DNA from: Bettongia penicillata ogilbyi
Lineage: Eukaryota; Chordata; Mammalia; Diprotodontia; Potoroidae
NCBI GenBank assembly: GCA_023548195.1
Contig: JAJHZJ010000577.1
Location: 642,203-706,202 of the forward strand
Length of the DNA stretch: 64,000 nucleotides
Direction of reading: 5' to 3'
Each line of letters opens with the position of its first letter. Within the stretch, counting starts at the first letter, position 1. The notes below the pieces were generated by a model. That model made no database searches and was not told the DNA's origin. It saw only the letters and a program-made list of their open reading frames with translations. Both the position numbers and the translations under genes were made by a program. This document shows, piece after piece, positions 11,851-21,400 of the stretch.

Positions 11851-11992
11851 ATCTCATTTATTTATTTATTCATTCATTTATTCATTCATTCATCTATTTT
11901 CTTATTTATTCAGTTATTTATTTATTCATCCATTTATTTATTTATTTATTCATTCATTCATTCATCCATTCATTTACCTATTTATTTATTTT
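11851..11992. repeat. (TTTA/TTCA)n tail array of the HAL1
   Basis: Mixed tetranucleotide array of TTTA, TTCA and TCCA units on the plus strand. It sits exactly at the 3' end of the antisense HAL1, where the copy at 54541-54570 has only a short AAATAAATAAAT tail. It most likely grew from the retrotransposon's A-rich tail. Confidence 0.9.
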
Positions 11993-13009
11993 TAGTTCTC
12001 AACATTCATTTCCACAAAATTTCGAGTTTCAAATTTTCTCCCCATCTCTCCTCTCCCCCCACCCCAAAATGCTGTGCATTCTGATTACCTCTTCCCCCAA
12101 TTTGCCCTCCCTTTTATCATACCCCTCCTTTCCCTTATCCCCATCTTCTCTCTTTTCTTGTATGGCAAGATAGGTTTCTATACCCAATTATCTGTATTTC
12201 TTATTTTTCAGTTGTATGCAAAAATAATTCTCAACATTTGCTCCTAAAACTTTGAGTTCCAACTTTTCTCTCTTCCTCCCTCCCCATCCATCCTCATTGA
12301 GAAGGCAAGCAACACAATCTATGCTGTGTATGTTTAGTTTTGTAAAAGACTTCCATAATAGTCATGCTGTGTAAGTCTAACTATATTTCCCTTCATCCTA
12401 TCCTGCCCTCCATTTATTCTATTGTCTCTTTTGACCTTGTCCCTCCCCAAAAGTGTTTACTTCTAATTACTCCCTCCTCCCATTTGTCCTCCCATCTATC
12501 ATGCCCCCACCCCATTTATCGACTTCTCCCCTACTTTCCTGAAGTGTAAGATAGATTTTCATACCAAATTAAGTGTGCATGTTATCCCCTCCTGTAGCCA
12601 AATATGATGAGAGTAAGCTTCACTTTTTTCCTCTCACCCCTCCCCTTCCCCTCCATTGCAAAAGCTTTTTTCTTGTCTCTTTTATAAGAGAAAATTTGCC
12701 CCATTCCATTTCTCCTTTTCTCCTCCCAATATATTCCTCTCTCATCCCTTAATTTTATTTTTTTTAGAAATCATCCCTTCTTATTCAACTCACCCTATGC
12801 TCTCTGTCTATATATATACGTGTATAATTCCTCCAACTACCCAAATACTGAGAAAAGTTTCAAGAGTTGCAAATATTATCTTTCTATGTAGAAATGTAAA
12901 CAACTCTAGTAAGTCCTTTCTAATTTCTCTTTCCTGTTTACTTTTTCATGCTTCTCTTGATTCTTGTGTTTAAAAGTCAAATTTTCTATTCAGCTCTGCT
13001 CTTTTCATC

Positions 13010-14024
13010 AAGAATGCTTGAAAATTCTCTATTTCATTGAATGATCATTTTCCCCCCTGAAGTATTATACTCAGTTTTGATGGGTAGGTGATTCTTGGTT
13101 TTAATCCTAGTTCCTTTGACTTCTGGAATATTCTATTTCACGCCCTTTGATCCTTTAATGTAGAAGCTGCTAGATCTTGTGTTATTCTGATTGTATTTCC
13201 ACAATACTCAAATTGTTTCTTTCTAGCTGCTTGCAATATTTTCTCCTTGACCTGGGAACTCTGGAATTTGGCTACAATATTCCTAGGAGTTTATCTTTTT
13301 GGATCTCTTTCTGGAGGTGAGCAGTGGATTCTTTTAATATTTATTTTGCCCTGTGGTTCTAGAATATCAGGGAAGTTTTCTTTGATAATTCCACAAAAGA
13401 TGATGTCTAGCCTCTTTTTGATCATGGCTTTCAGGTAGTCACTTAATTTTTAAATTTTCTCTCTTGGTTATATTTTCCAGGTAAACTGTTTTTCAAATGA
13501 GATATTTCACATTTTCTTCTATTTTTTCATTCTTTTGGTCTTATTTTGTAATTTCTTGGTATCTCATAAAGTCATTAGCTTCCATCTGCTCCATTCTAAT
13601 TTTTAAAAAACTATTTTCTTCAGTGAGATTTTGAACCTCCTATTCCATTTGGCTAATTCTGCTTTATAAAGTATTCTTCTCCTCATTGGCTTTTTGGACT
13701 TCTTTTGCAATTGAGTTAGCCTTTTTAAAGATGTTATTTTCCTCAGCAGTTTTTTTTGGGGATCTCCTTTAGCAAGCTGTTGAGTCATTTTTCATGAATT
13801 TCTTGCATTGTTCTCATTTCTCTTCCCAATTTTTCCTCTACCTCTCTTACTTGATTTTCAAAATCCTTTCTGAGTTCTTCCATGGCCTGAGACCACTGCG
13901 TTTTTATTTTGGAGGCCTCTTATGGTAAGCATTGTTCTTCCTCATCTGAAAAGTTGGAAGAAAATACCTGTTCAGCAAGAAAGTAGCCTTCTATAGTCTT
14001 GGTTTTTTTCCCTTTCTTGTACAT
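13010..14024 (-). pseudogene. HAL1 ORF1 relic
   Basis: The presumed start is the minus-strand ATG at 14024-14022, at the same place as in the copies starting at 35376 and 52430. In L1, ORF1p is an RNA-binding chaperone with a coiled coil, an RRM and a C-terminal domain. Relics of the coiled coil (an open minus-strand piece at 13788-13603 with LTQLQKKSKKP..) and of the C-terminal domain (about 13280-13090) are visible. Frameshifts and stops break the frame repeatedly, so no protein is expected. Confidence 0.7.
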
Positions 14025-14753
14025 TTTCCCAGCCAGTTACTTGACTTTTGAGTCCTTTGGGAAGAGGAAGATATACTCTAGGGACCTGTAAGTCCTCAAT
14101 TCCTTTAAGGTGTCTCAATCAAGGGAGAGGAGCTTACTCCTTTCCTGGCCTGTGCTCTGATCTGGGAGCTACCAAAGCTTTTCTGCTCAGGATCTGCAAG
14201 TAGAATTCCCTTTCCAGAGCCTCCATCAACCCCACCACACCAGCCAGAATTCTTCTTCCACCCTGGACTACCACTTAGGACTGAGGCACAAATCAGCAGC
14301 TCAATTCCCCCAAGGCCTTTAGGTCAGGGCTCCAAAAATGAATGCTGCTGTTGCCTGGGGTCCCTTCTCACCCAGGAGAAAAAGCTTTTCCACTGACCTT
14401 TGAAGTTTTTTGGGTGTTTGTGGGTAGAGGAATCTGAGAACTCCTGCTGCTGCTGAAGATTCCTCCCCAGGGACCTATTCCTGGCCTGTCCCTGCTGCAC
14501 CGCACAGCCAAGGCTGGGTTGGGCTCTGTGGGCTGCACTTCTCTCCTCGTTCCATTCAATAGACCTTTCCTGTAGGCCTTCCAAGCTACCTTGGGCTGGA
14601 AATCTATTTCACTCTATCATTTTGTGGCTTCTGTGACTGTAGAATTTCTTTAGAGTCATTTTTTTACAGGTATTTTATGGGATATGCAGTGGGGGAGGGA
14701 ACTTCTACAGTTCATTCTATCTACCCTGCTATCTTGGCTCCACCCCCTGCACA

Positions 14754-15200
14754 TTTACTCTTTCCTTTTTTGATACTGATAATTTGGTTTTATTTATTTT
14801 TTAATCAAATTAGCAAATGGTTTAAGTATTTATTTCATAAAATTAGCTTATCTTTATTAGTTCAACTGATTTTTTTAACTTTAAATTTTATTAATCTCTC
14901 CTTTTTTTAAAATTTCTATATTGATGTCCAACTGAGAGTTTTAATTTGATTGAGGGGGATTTTTAGTTGTATGTACAATTTTTTAATCTGCTCTTTTTCA
15001 CTTTTATTGATGGACCTAGGATATAATTTTTTCCTAAATACTTCTTTGGCAATTTTCCCCAAATTTTGATATGTTGTGTCATCATTGTCATAATTTTAAT
15101 GAAATGATTTATTGTTTTTATGATTTTTTCTTTGATCCACTCCTCCTTAAGGATTAGAAGTTTTGCTTGTAGATTTTTTCAAGTTATTATATTCTTTTGT
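14754..15200 (-). pseudogene. L1 ORF2 relic: linker between endonuclease and RT
   Basis: On the minus strand from about 15170 the frames give EEWIKEKIIKTINHFI and, in a shifted frame, WGKLPKKYL and GPSIK(V)KK. This resembles the L1 segment between endonuclease and RT (the W.-E...I..F...N.......W-.-K...RG..I.....KK pattern). It is the 5'-ward continuation of the relic at 10245-11850, separated from it by the HAL1. No intact reading frame remains. Confidence 0.65.
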
Positions 15201-15479
15201 ATTTGTGTTTTGAGCTTCTGTTTTTACCACACTCACCATTCATGATCAGATGATATTGTTTTTTAATTCATATTGCTGTTGTTTACTCATTTTTTTTTCA
15301 GACTGCTTCTTGATTTTGGACTTTATATTAACATTGGACTCTGCACTCCTTTCTAGAGTGGATGATAAGCATGAAAAACTTTCTTTTGTGTCTTTCTTCT
15401 GCTTTCATAGCTTGATCTGGGAGCCTGTAAATTGTTGGTGCTTTCAGTATGATGTAATCTGACCCAGTTACTGTCTTCC

Positions 15480-15850
15480 TCATCTATTTTCTACTCTTCA
15501 ACCAGGAAGGGGCCCTCCCACCTAGAATAAGGTAAGAGGGACAAAGTCATCAGATCACAGCTGATTCTGTGCCTGGTGCTGATCTCCTTGTCATTTATGG
15601 GTACTATTCCCTGAGATTGTTGCCACGGCAGCCCATCACCATTGTTTCCAATGCACTGTGCTCATTTACAGGTCCTACTCCAGTGACCACAGACCTCTCT
15701 TTCTATCTTCCTAAACTGTTGTGGACTAGAAAAAAAATGATCCACTGTGACTTTTTCTTGGCCTTCCCCTTCAGAATGCAGTTTTGCATTTTCTGTGGTC
15801 ATTTCATGGAAGAGGTTTTTTGGGGGGGTTTAGCAAGTGTGACTTTTCAT
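15480..15850 (-). mobile_element. Possible antisense L1-type 5' UTR sequence
   Basis: 'gttgtggactagaaaaaa', 'ccactgtgactttttc' and 'ggtcatttcatggaag' (15718-15815) follow the order seen in the antisense HAL1 5' UTR at 14590-14690 (ggctggaaatctatttc, then ttagagtcattttttta). The resemblance is weak. It would fit the 5' end of the same antisense L1, with ORF1 and the endonuclease deleted between. An unrelated repeat is equally possible. Confidence 0.3.
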
Positions 15851-15924
15851 TCCACCGTGTTGACTTCATCTCCTATATTCTTCACTTCTGACATTCTTAT
15901 GAGTGGAATGTATTCTTCCCCCAT

Positions 15925-16215
15925 CTTTTTCTGTTGAAAATCTTCTCTTTCATCAAGACTTACATCAAGTACCACTTCCTCCTTAAAATCTTCTTCCACC
16001 TTACTTCCTATACTACCTGCTTTACCTGAAAATGTTCTCTTCCTCTTAAGACTTCTCTGTTTACCTAGATCATTCCTTTGCAATTTTCTCTTGTACTGTA
16101 TCTATTTGTGTTAATATATTTTCACCATATTTGATAAAAAGCTCCTCAAAAGGTTAGAGCCTATATTGAATTTGCTTTGGTATTCTTACTGGATCACAGA
16201 CTAATAATAGTACCT
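15925..16215 (+). mobile_element. L2 LINE 3' end, sense
   Basis: 'catcaagacttacatcaagtacc', 'acttcctccttaaaatcttc' and later 'aaaagctcctcaaaaggttagagcc' reproduce the known L2 3' order (tcaagacccagctcaag..cacctcctcc.., then agctccttgagggcaggga). Strongly decayed. Confidence 0.55.
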
Positions 16216-16329
16216 CGATAAAAAGAGAGGATTGGTCTCAAGAGCCTCTGTTGATTCTTTTGGCTCTAACTCCATGATTCCACAATAGTTGTAAAATAAA
16301 TATTTAATTGAATTGAATGTTAAGGGAAA

Positions 16330-16575
16330 GGAAAGGGAAGGAAGAGAAGAGAAATGAAGAAAAGAGATGTGACATGATGTGATATAATATGGTGTGGGAT
16401 ATATTACAACATATAATGTATATATTGCAATATTACAATTATATTACAATTGCAATATATTATTCTATATTAAATTACAATCTATTATTATATGCTGCAA
16501 TTAATATATGATATGATGTGGATAATATTACAAACCATAATAAAGAAATAAGATATTATAATATATTATAAAATA
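16330..16575. repeat. AT-rich cryptic repeat
   Basis: Degenerate runs of TATTACAAT, ATATTAC and ATAATAT. It is preceded by a GGAAA/GAAGA purine stretch at 16324-16365. No transposon family was recognised. Confidence 0.7.
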
Positions 16576-19240
16576 TAACTTATGTCATTCTCATTTCTAT
16601 TATCCATTCTTTTTTGCCAATATTTCAAAAATTATTATCTGGATCTCTAATGATTCCTAATTTTACCTGCCCTAGCAAAGATTTGAAATTCAGAGCAAAG
16701 TCCTCACCAATGGTTACCGGTGTGACACTGGTAAAATATGATTGAAATACTTTGTTGAACACTTGATTTACTTTCTATAAAAGGCAGTTCTACATAGTAG
16801 CTTGAGACTGAGAAATTGGACTAGGATGGTGTTTACAATGATGGAAATTTTGATTTTACATAAAAGGTAGTTATGAACAATTAAATGTATTCAAAAATGG
16901 AATAATTGCTCATTAGATAATGAGTACCTCTGTCCCTAGAGATGTTCAAACAGGGCCACTTGTTTAGTGATATTGTTTAGAAGATTGTTTCAGTAGGTAA
17001 GGAACTGGACTAGGTAGGGCCTTTTCTAATTAACCAATTCTATTTTTTTTTAAAGGAAAATTCATGAAGTTTATACCTACTGGAGCAGTAGTCAAGTGAG
17101 AAACTGAATAACTATTTGTATAATTACAAACATTTAGTCAATGAGTAGCAAGCAGCAGCTGCCAGTAATACATCTGATGAAAGTTAACATTTATATAACC
17201 TTTATTATCTAATTCAATCTTCTTTCTACACTACTCCACTCTGAGACTATTTGAAAGAAGCAGATTAAGGCAAGAAGATAGAAACGCTAGGCTGTTGTTT
17301 GTTGATATTTCTAGGTATAGTCCACAAAGTATTCTGCAATTCCAATTGTTAAAAACCAAACCAAACCCAGAATTCAGTTTAAATTTATTTTTCAAGTTCA
17401 GACAGAGTCAAAATGTAAGTGCTTTCAACTGTATCTGTCAAAACCACTTTCCACCCAAACTCAAGGTGGCCAAGTTTTACCTTTCCTATTGAAAGTAAAA
17501 GATTGCAGGCATAAACTATAGACCTTCTTCATAAAAGGAAGGACTATAACTCGTCAGTTCACGTAGACCATAATCACAAGATGGTGAAAACTAAACTGCA
17601 GTAAGATAAAATGCAAGGCAATCTTTTAATTCAATTTATTGTATTTATGACCTTTTTAATTATATAGCTTAGTATGTCCAATTAAGATGTTAGATTGGAG
17701 TGAGAGAGAAGGGGAGCAAGAAGAAATAGGAAGAAACAAAATGATGAAAATAAGACAAAGAGACACATAAAGGAAAAGAAGCAGAGGGAAGAGAGGTACT
17801 CTAGTTAATTACTCTTGTCATTGACTTGCTTCTGCGTAGTTGTCTGTGGATGATGGAGAAAATAGTCCTCAGTGGAAGCAAAAATATCTGGATAGCCCTT
17901 GTTTGTGCGTGTCCCTTCTGGGTCTCAGTGTTTATTTTCCTGGGCCTTATGTATCCTTAAGGAAAATATCTTGTGCCTATTCATGCTTTAAGCTACTTGA
18001 GGTCTTAGGCACAGAGGAAAACATAAAGAGGAAAGACAGAAGATACAAAGGAATTTGGGTAATTGTGACTATGTCAAGGTATTTAAAATTCCAATCTTGA
18101 TAGTAAGTCTGGGGTCTCCCTTATTCTTTGAATGTCCCTATATCGGAGGTTCTGGAACCCTGACAGCCAAAATTTGTAGAACTCTGCAAATATACACTCT
18201 GTGGGCTGAAAAATCAAACCAATGGTCAAACACATTAGGAGAAGTACCTCTCCGTTGTCTACTGGTTAGGCAGCTGGAAGTCAACAAATAGGCTTTGGCA
18301 CAGTTAGATGCAGTAAATTGGCTGCTAATTTCCCTACCTTCATAAGAATTAACAATGAAAGGAGCAATGTAGCACTTGAGCAAATCACAGCTGGTACAGT
18401 TTACTTAGCGTTAACGTAAGTCACTGTATTTACTGATGTGCTGTGAAATGTCATGGTGTTCTCCATCAGTTACTTGGTAAGTAAATTGGAAATTCTGCTG
18501 CAAGGGAGCCTGTAGTAACATGCCAGTACTTCCAAGGGCTAGTTTAAGCAATTTATAGCACCTCCTCGGTTTGAGGAAGAGAAAACAGTCCTAAAGTTCA
18601 CAGATTCATTTTTGGTTAATATGCTGCATAACTGCCATTGTACCAACCAACCAAAACATCCTGAGCAATAGTAAGAGGACTGATGTCTTCGAAAATGATT
18701 ATTTGACAGCATATGAAGCATCTCTTTCACACAGAGTCTTTGAACTAATTATCTGGCATAATTAGACTGGTAGAAAGAAGTCAGAAAGAAGCAAATCATT
18801 TTCAGTTTAATAACCTTCTAATTATCAAGCCCACAGCAGGGGCTGTGGATAAAAGAGAGGTATTCAGCTACTGAATAGCTTTACTGTCCTCTCTGCTTTA
18901 CCATATTCATAACCCCCAAATACGTTTATCATAAAGCAATACAATTATGAATTTAGGGGAAAATTAGTTTAACAGGGGAATACCTTTCTGTGCCCAATAA
19001 ATACTCCTGTCCTTACAAATTATTAAATGGAGACATGGAAGAGCATTTAAAAATGATAATGGCATTTTTGGTCCTCCTCACTAGCTTCCCTAGAAGCCAA
19101 TTAGTTAGATCTTGTATAACTTCTCTATCTCTTCAAATCCTCAAGGTGCTTCTTTTATTCATTTCTGCTTCTCCCAGGAATTTGTTTTTACTGTTGCTTT
19201 GTCTTGCTTTTTCTTAGGAAGAAAACGTGTGCCACCTAGG
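16576..19240. other. Mostly unique DNA; possible conserved non-coding block
   Basis: No gene was recognised and repeats are few. 18290-18860 is unusual for the window because it is free of visible repeats and rich in TAAT cores ('taattatctggcataatt' at 18747-18764, 'cttctaattatcaag' at 18815-18829). That is the usual look of a mammalian conserved non-coding element. Open frames at 17840-18291 have no domain and no splice context. Confidence 0.35.
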
Positions 19241-19489
19241 AAATCTTGGTGGCATAACAGATAGAGCACAAGGTCCGGAATCAGGAATACTTAAGTTCAA
19301 ATCCAGCCTCAGACACTTACTAGATAGCCATGGTAGAGAAAGTCACTTAACCTCTGTTTAAATCAGTTTACTCATCTGTAAAATCGGGATAATAATTAAA
19401 CCTTCCTCCCACAGTCATCATGAGGATAAAATAAATATTTTTAAAGAACTTAGTGCAGTGCTGACACACAGTAGGTGTTATAAATGTTA

Positions 19490-19534
<45 letters not shown>

Positions 19535-19535
19535 G
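19241..19535 (+). mobile_element. CORE-SINE, sense, with (CTA)n end
   Basis: Full order: a tRNA-like head ('ggtggcataacagatagagcac'), the B-box-like 'gttcaaatcc', the CORE segment ('cctcagacacttactag', then 'tcacttaacctctg', then 'tactcatctgtaaaat') and a MIR-type 3' part ('catgaggataaaat', 'cacacagtaggtgttataa'). It ends in a (CTA)n array at 19491-19533, which replaces the usual short terminal repeat. Transcription from such SINEs would be by RNA polymerase III. Confidence 0.85.
19491..19533. repeat. (CTA)n microsatellite
   Basis: Pure CTA/ACT triplets, 43 bases, at the 3' end of the CORE-SINE. Confidence 0.95.
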
Positions 19536-19834
19536 CTCTTATTCTCATTTTATCTCCATGGACCTCAGTTTCCTCACTTGAAAAAAGGAAGAATTTGATT
19601 GATCTCTAAAGTTCTTTTTACTCCTGTAATTTCTATGACTTCTTTTGTATTCAAATGTCTTTTGATGATAGCAAAGGACCTGTGAACTACTTTATATACC
19701 TTTTCACCAGCACAGTTGAGTCAAAATTCATGAATGATAATTTTAAAATATAAAAATAATGTAATAAATAAGAAGTTAGAGTGACATTTGTGAATTGATG
19801 GATGTTTAGAAATCAATAGTTAAAATAACAGAAT

Positions 19835-20050
19835 CATAACTAGGAGTTGAAAGGGACCTCTTAGAGTCCTAGGACTTAGAGCTAGGAGATGCAGAGATCA
19901 TCTAATAATTCTATCATTCTATGAAATAGGAAACTGAGCTCTGTAGAGTGCAATAACTTTCCCAAGATCACATCAATAATGAGTACTAGGGATTAAATGC
20001 TACCTCAAATTCTCTGGCTCTAACCAATATTCTTCCATATAACATGTTGC
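19835..20050 (-). mobile_element. MIR-like SINE, antisense, decayed
   Basis: 'gttgaaagggacctcttagag', 'gagatcatctaataa', 'aggaaactgagctctg' and 'cccaagatcacatcaat' follow the antisense order of a widespread mammalian MIR-like SINE. The same type appears at 61945-62100. Confidence 0.55.
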
Positions 20051-20214
20051 TTAATGAAGGTCAGTGGCCACCTGAAGCAGGAATCTTCTATATATTAATG
20101 GTCATCTAACCTGTGGGGTTTTTTTCACTTTTTATTGAAGGATTCCAGTAATGAAGCATTCACTAAAACCTGAAATAGTCCATTTCAGTTTTGGACAGTT
20201 ACAATTATTAGAAA

Positions 20215-20224
20215 TATATATATG

Positions 20225-20304
<80 letters not shown>
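20215..20304. repeat. Compound (TA)n(GA)n microsatellite
   Basis: TATG/TA repeats switch to pure TA at about 20236 and then abruptly to GA at 20262, giving two clean blocks in tandem. Confidence 0.95.
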
Positions 20305-20307
<3 letters not shown>

Positions 20308-20390
20308 GAAATCTGTTTCTTTGTAATTTTCATCCTATTTCTTTCTTCTGAGGCCAAGTGAAACAAGTAAATAATAATGCAAATAATTTT

Positions 20391-20570
20391 TGTTGTTCAG
20401 TTATTTCAGTCTCTTCATGACCCCATTTGGGGTTTTCTTGGCAAGGATAGTGGAGTGGTTTGGCCATTTCCTTCTCCAGGTCATTTTTATAGATGAGGAA
20501 ACTGAGGCAAACAAAGTTAAGTGACATGCCCTGACTGGATTTGAACTCAACTCTTCTCATCTAGCTGTCC
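20391..20570 (-). mobile_element. Mar1-type CORE-SINE, antisense, 5'-truncated
   Basis: The plus strand begins with the reversed BovB/RTE-like tail ('gttgttcagttatttcagtc', 'ggggttttcttggcaag', 'ccatttccttctccag'), then 'gatgaggaaactgaggca', then 'gatttgaactcaactcttc', ending in 'ctagctgtcc'. Its middle segment is shortened compared with the copy at 58546. The tail resembles the 3' end of BovB LINEs, the known source of mobility for Mar1. Confidence 0.85.
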
Positions 20571-20761
20571 ATATCTAGGTATATGTAATACTATTGTGCT
20601 AAAAGATATGATGACCAGGATGGTTTCAGAAAAATCTGGGGAAACTTAATGTGAATTCATACAAGGTGAAGTGAGCAGAACCAGAACTATATATACTAAT
20701 GGTAATATTGTAAAGATGATCAACTGTGAAAGACTTAGTCAATCAAGACAATTCCAAAGTA
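20571..20761 (+). mobile_element. L1 3' end, sense, first part
   Basis: The C terminus of ORF2 and the start of the 3' UTR: 'gatggtttcagaaaaatc', 'gtgaagtgagcagaacc', 'gtaaagatgatcaactg', 'caagacaattccaaag'. These follow the order of common marsupial L1 3' ends. It is interrupted at 20761 by two SINEs and resumes at 21174. Confidence 0.75.
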
Positions 20762-20935
20762 CCCACTGTTGTTTGTCTGTTCTCAAAGAGAACCATGACA
20801 TCAGGAAAATGGCACCATGACTAGCAAATAAATAGGATTTAACTAAGGGAGGGCTGTGCAAAGTCACTAGCCTCACTTTCCCCTCTGGAGCCGTCGGGGT
20901 CCAGTGGTGAGATATAGATCAGGATGACTGGAGAT
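20762..20935 (-). mobile_element. WSINE-like SINE, antisense (left member of inverted pair)
   Basis: Read on the minus strand: 'catctccagtcatcctgatc', 'ggctccagaggggaaagtg', 'gactttgcacagccctccc', then the tail 'cctgatgtcatggttctc' and 'tttgagaacagacaaac'. Its head lies towards 20935, facing the sense copy that follows. Confidence 0.8.
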
Positions 20936-20969
20936 GAACAAAAGACAAAAATTTTCCTTATGATCTGGG

Positions 20970-21173
20970 AAATATCTTAACTTAAAAAGACCAAGGATTC
21001 CAATGTATCTGGGGCCATCTCCGATTGCCCTATTTCCTGTCACTGGTCCCACATGACTCCAGAGGGAGAAAATAAGGCTGATGACTTTGCATAGCCCTCC
21101 CTTACTTAAATCCATTTCATTTATAAGTCATGACATCAACTTCCTGATGTCAAGGTCCTCCTCAATAATTAAG
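20970..21173 (+). mobile_element. WSINE-like SINE, sense (right member of inverted pair)
   Basis: 'gaccaaggattccaatg', 'ggggccatctccgattgcc', 'gactttgcatagccctccc', then 'cctgatgtcaaggtcctc'. It matches the neighbouring antisense unit over about 165 bases in opposite orientation. Short direct repeats ccaaagta (20754-20761) and ccaaagga (21174-21181) flank the whole pair. Confidence 0.8.
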
Positions 21174-21400
21174 GCCAAAGGATCCATGATGAAAGATGTT
21201 ATCCATCATCAGAAAGACAACTGATAAACTCTCAACAGAGAGTGAACCATCTTTCTTTTTTTGCTTTATTTTTATTGTTTTATTTTTGTGTGTTTTCTTT
21301 TACAACAGAGCATATAAGGAAATATGTCCAGCATTCTATATTACATGACAGAAAATGACTAATTTTATTATTTTTCCATGTTTAGTTTTTTTCACATCTG
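21174..21400 (+). mobile_element. L1 3' UTR, sense, second part
   Basis: Resumes as 'ccaaaggatccatgatgaaa', then 'gatgttatccatcatcagaa', 'ctgataaactctcaacag', a T-rich stretch, and 'caacagagcatataaggaaat'. This is the expected continuation of the L1 3' UTR after 20761. The true 3' terminus is not obvious. A TA/TG microsatellite follows at 21425-21470. Confidence 0.7.

Larger units (their letters stand above)
11851..14750 (-). mobile_element. HAL1 (half-L1), near full length, antisense, nested in L1
   Basis: The 5' end is at 14750 (plus strand gctatcttgg at 14728-14737, the L1-type start). A 5' UTR of about 0.7 kb runs to 14025, followed by a decayed ORF1 (about 14024-13010) and about 1 kb of 3' UTR ending at 11992 in the L1-like terminus (minus strand gaaaatgaatgttgagaac), then an A-rich tail expanded into a TTTA/TTCA array. 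There is no ORF2 between ORF1 and the 3' UTR. The same architecture recurs at 33261-36039 and 51741-54570, so this is a family and not a chance deletion. It interrupts an older L1 ORF2. Confidence 0.88.

Noticed and set aside
11851..11992. Regular array considered as a CRISPR-like or satellite array
   Set aside because: It is a tetranucleotide array at a retrotransposon tail, with no spacers.
14324..14584. Antisense open frames of 63-86 residues
   Set aside because: They fall in the GC-rich 5' UTR of the nested HAL1.
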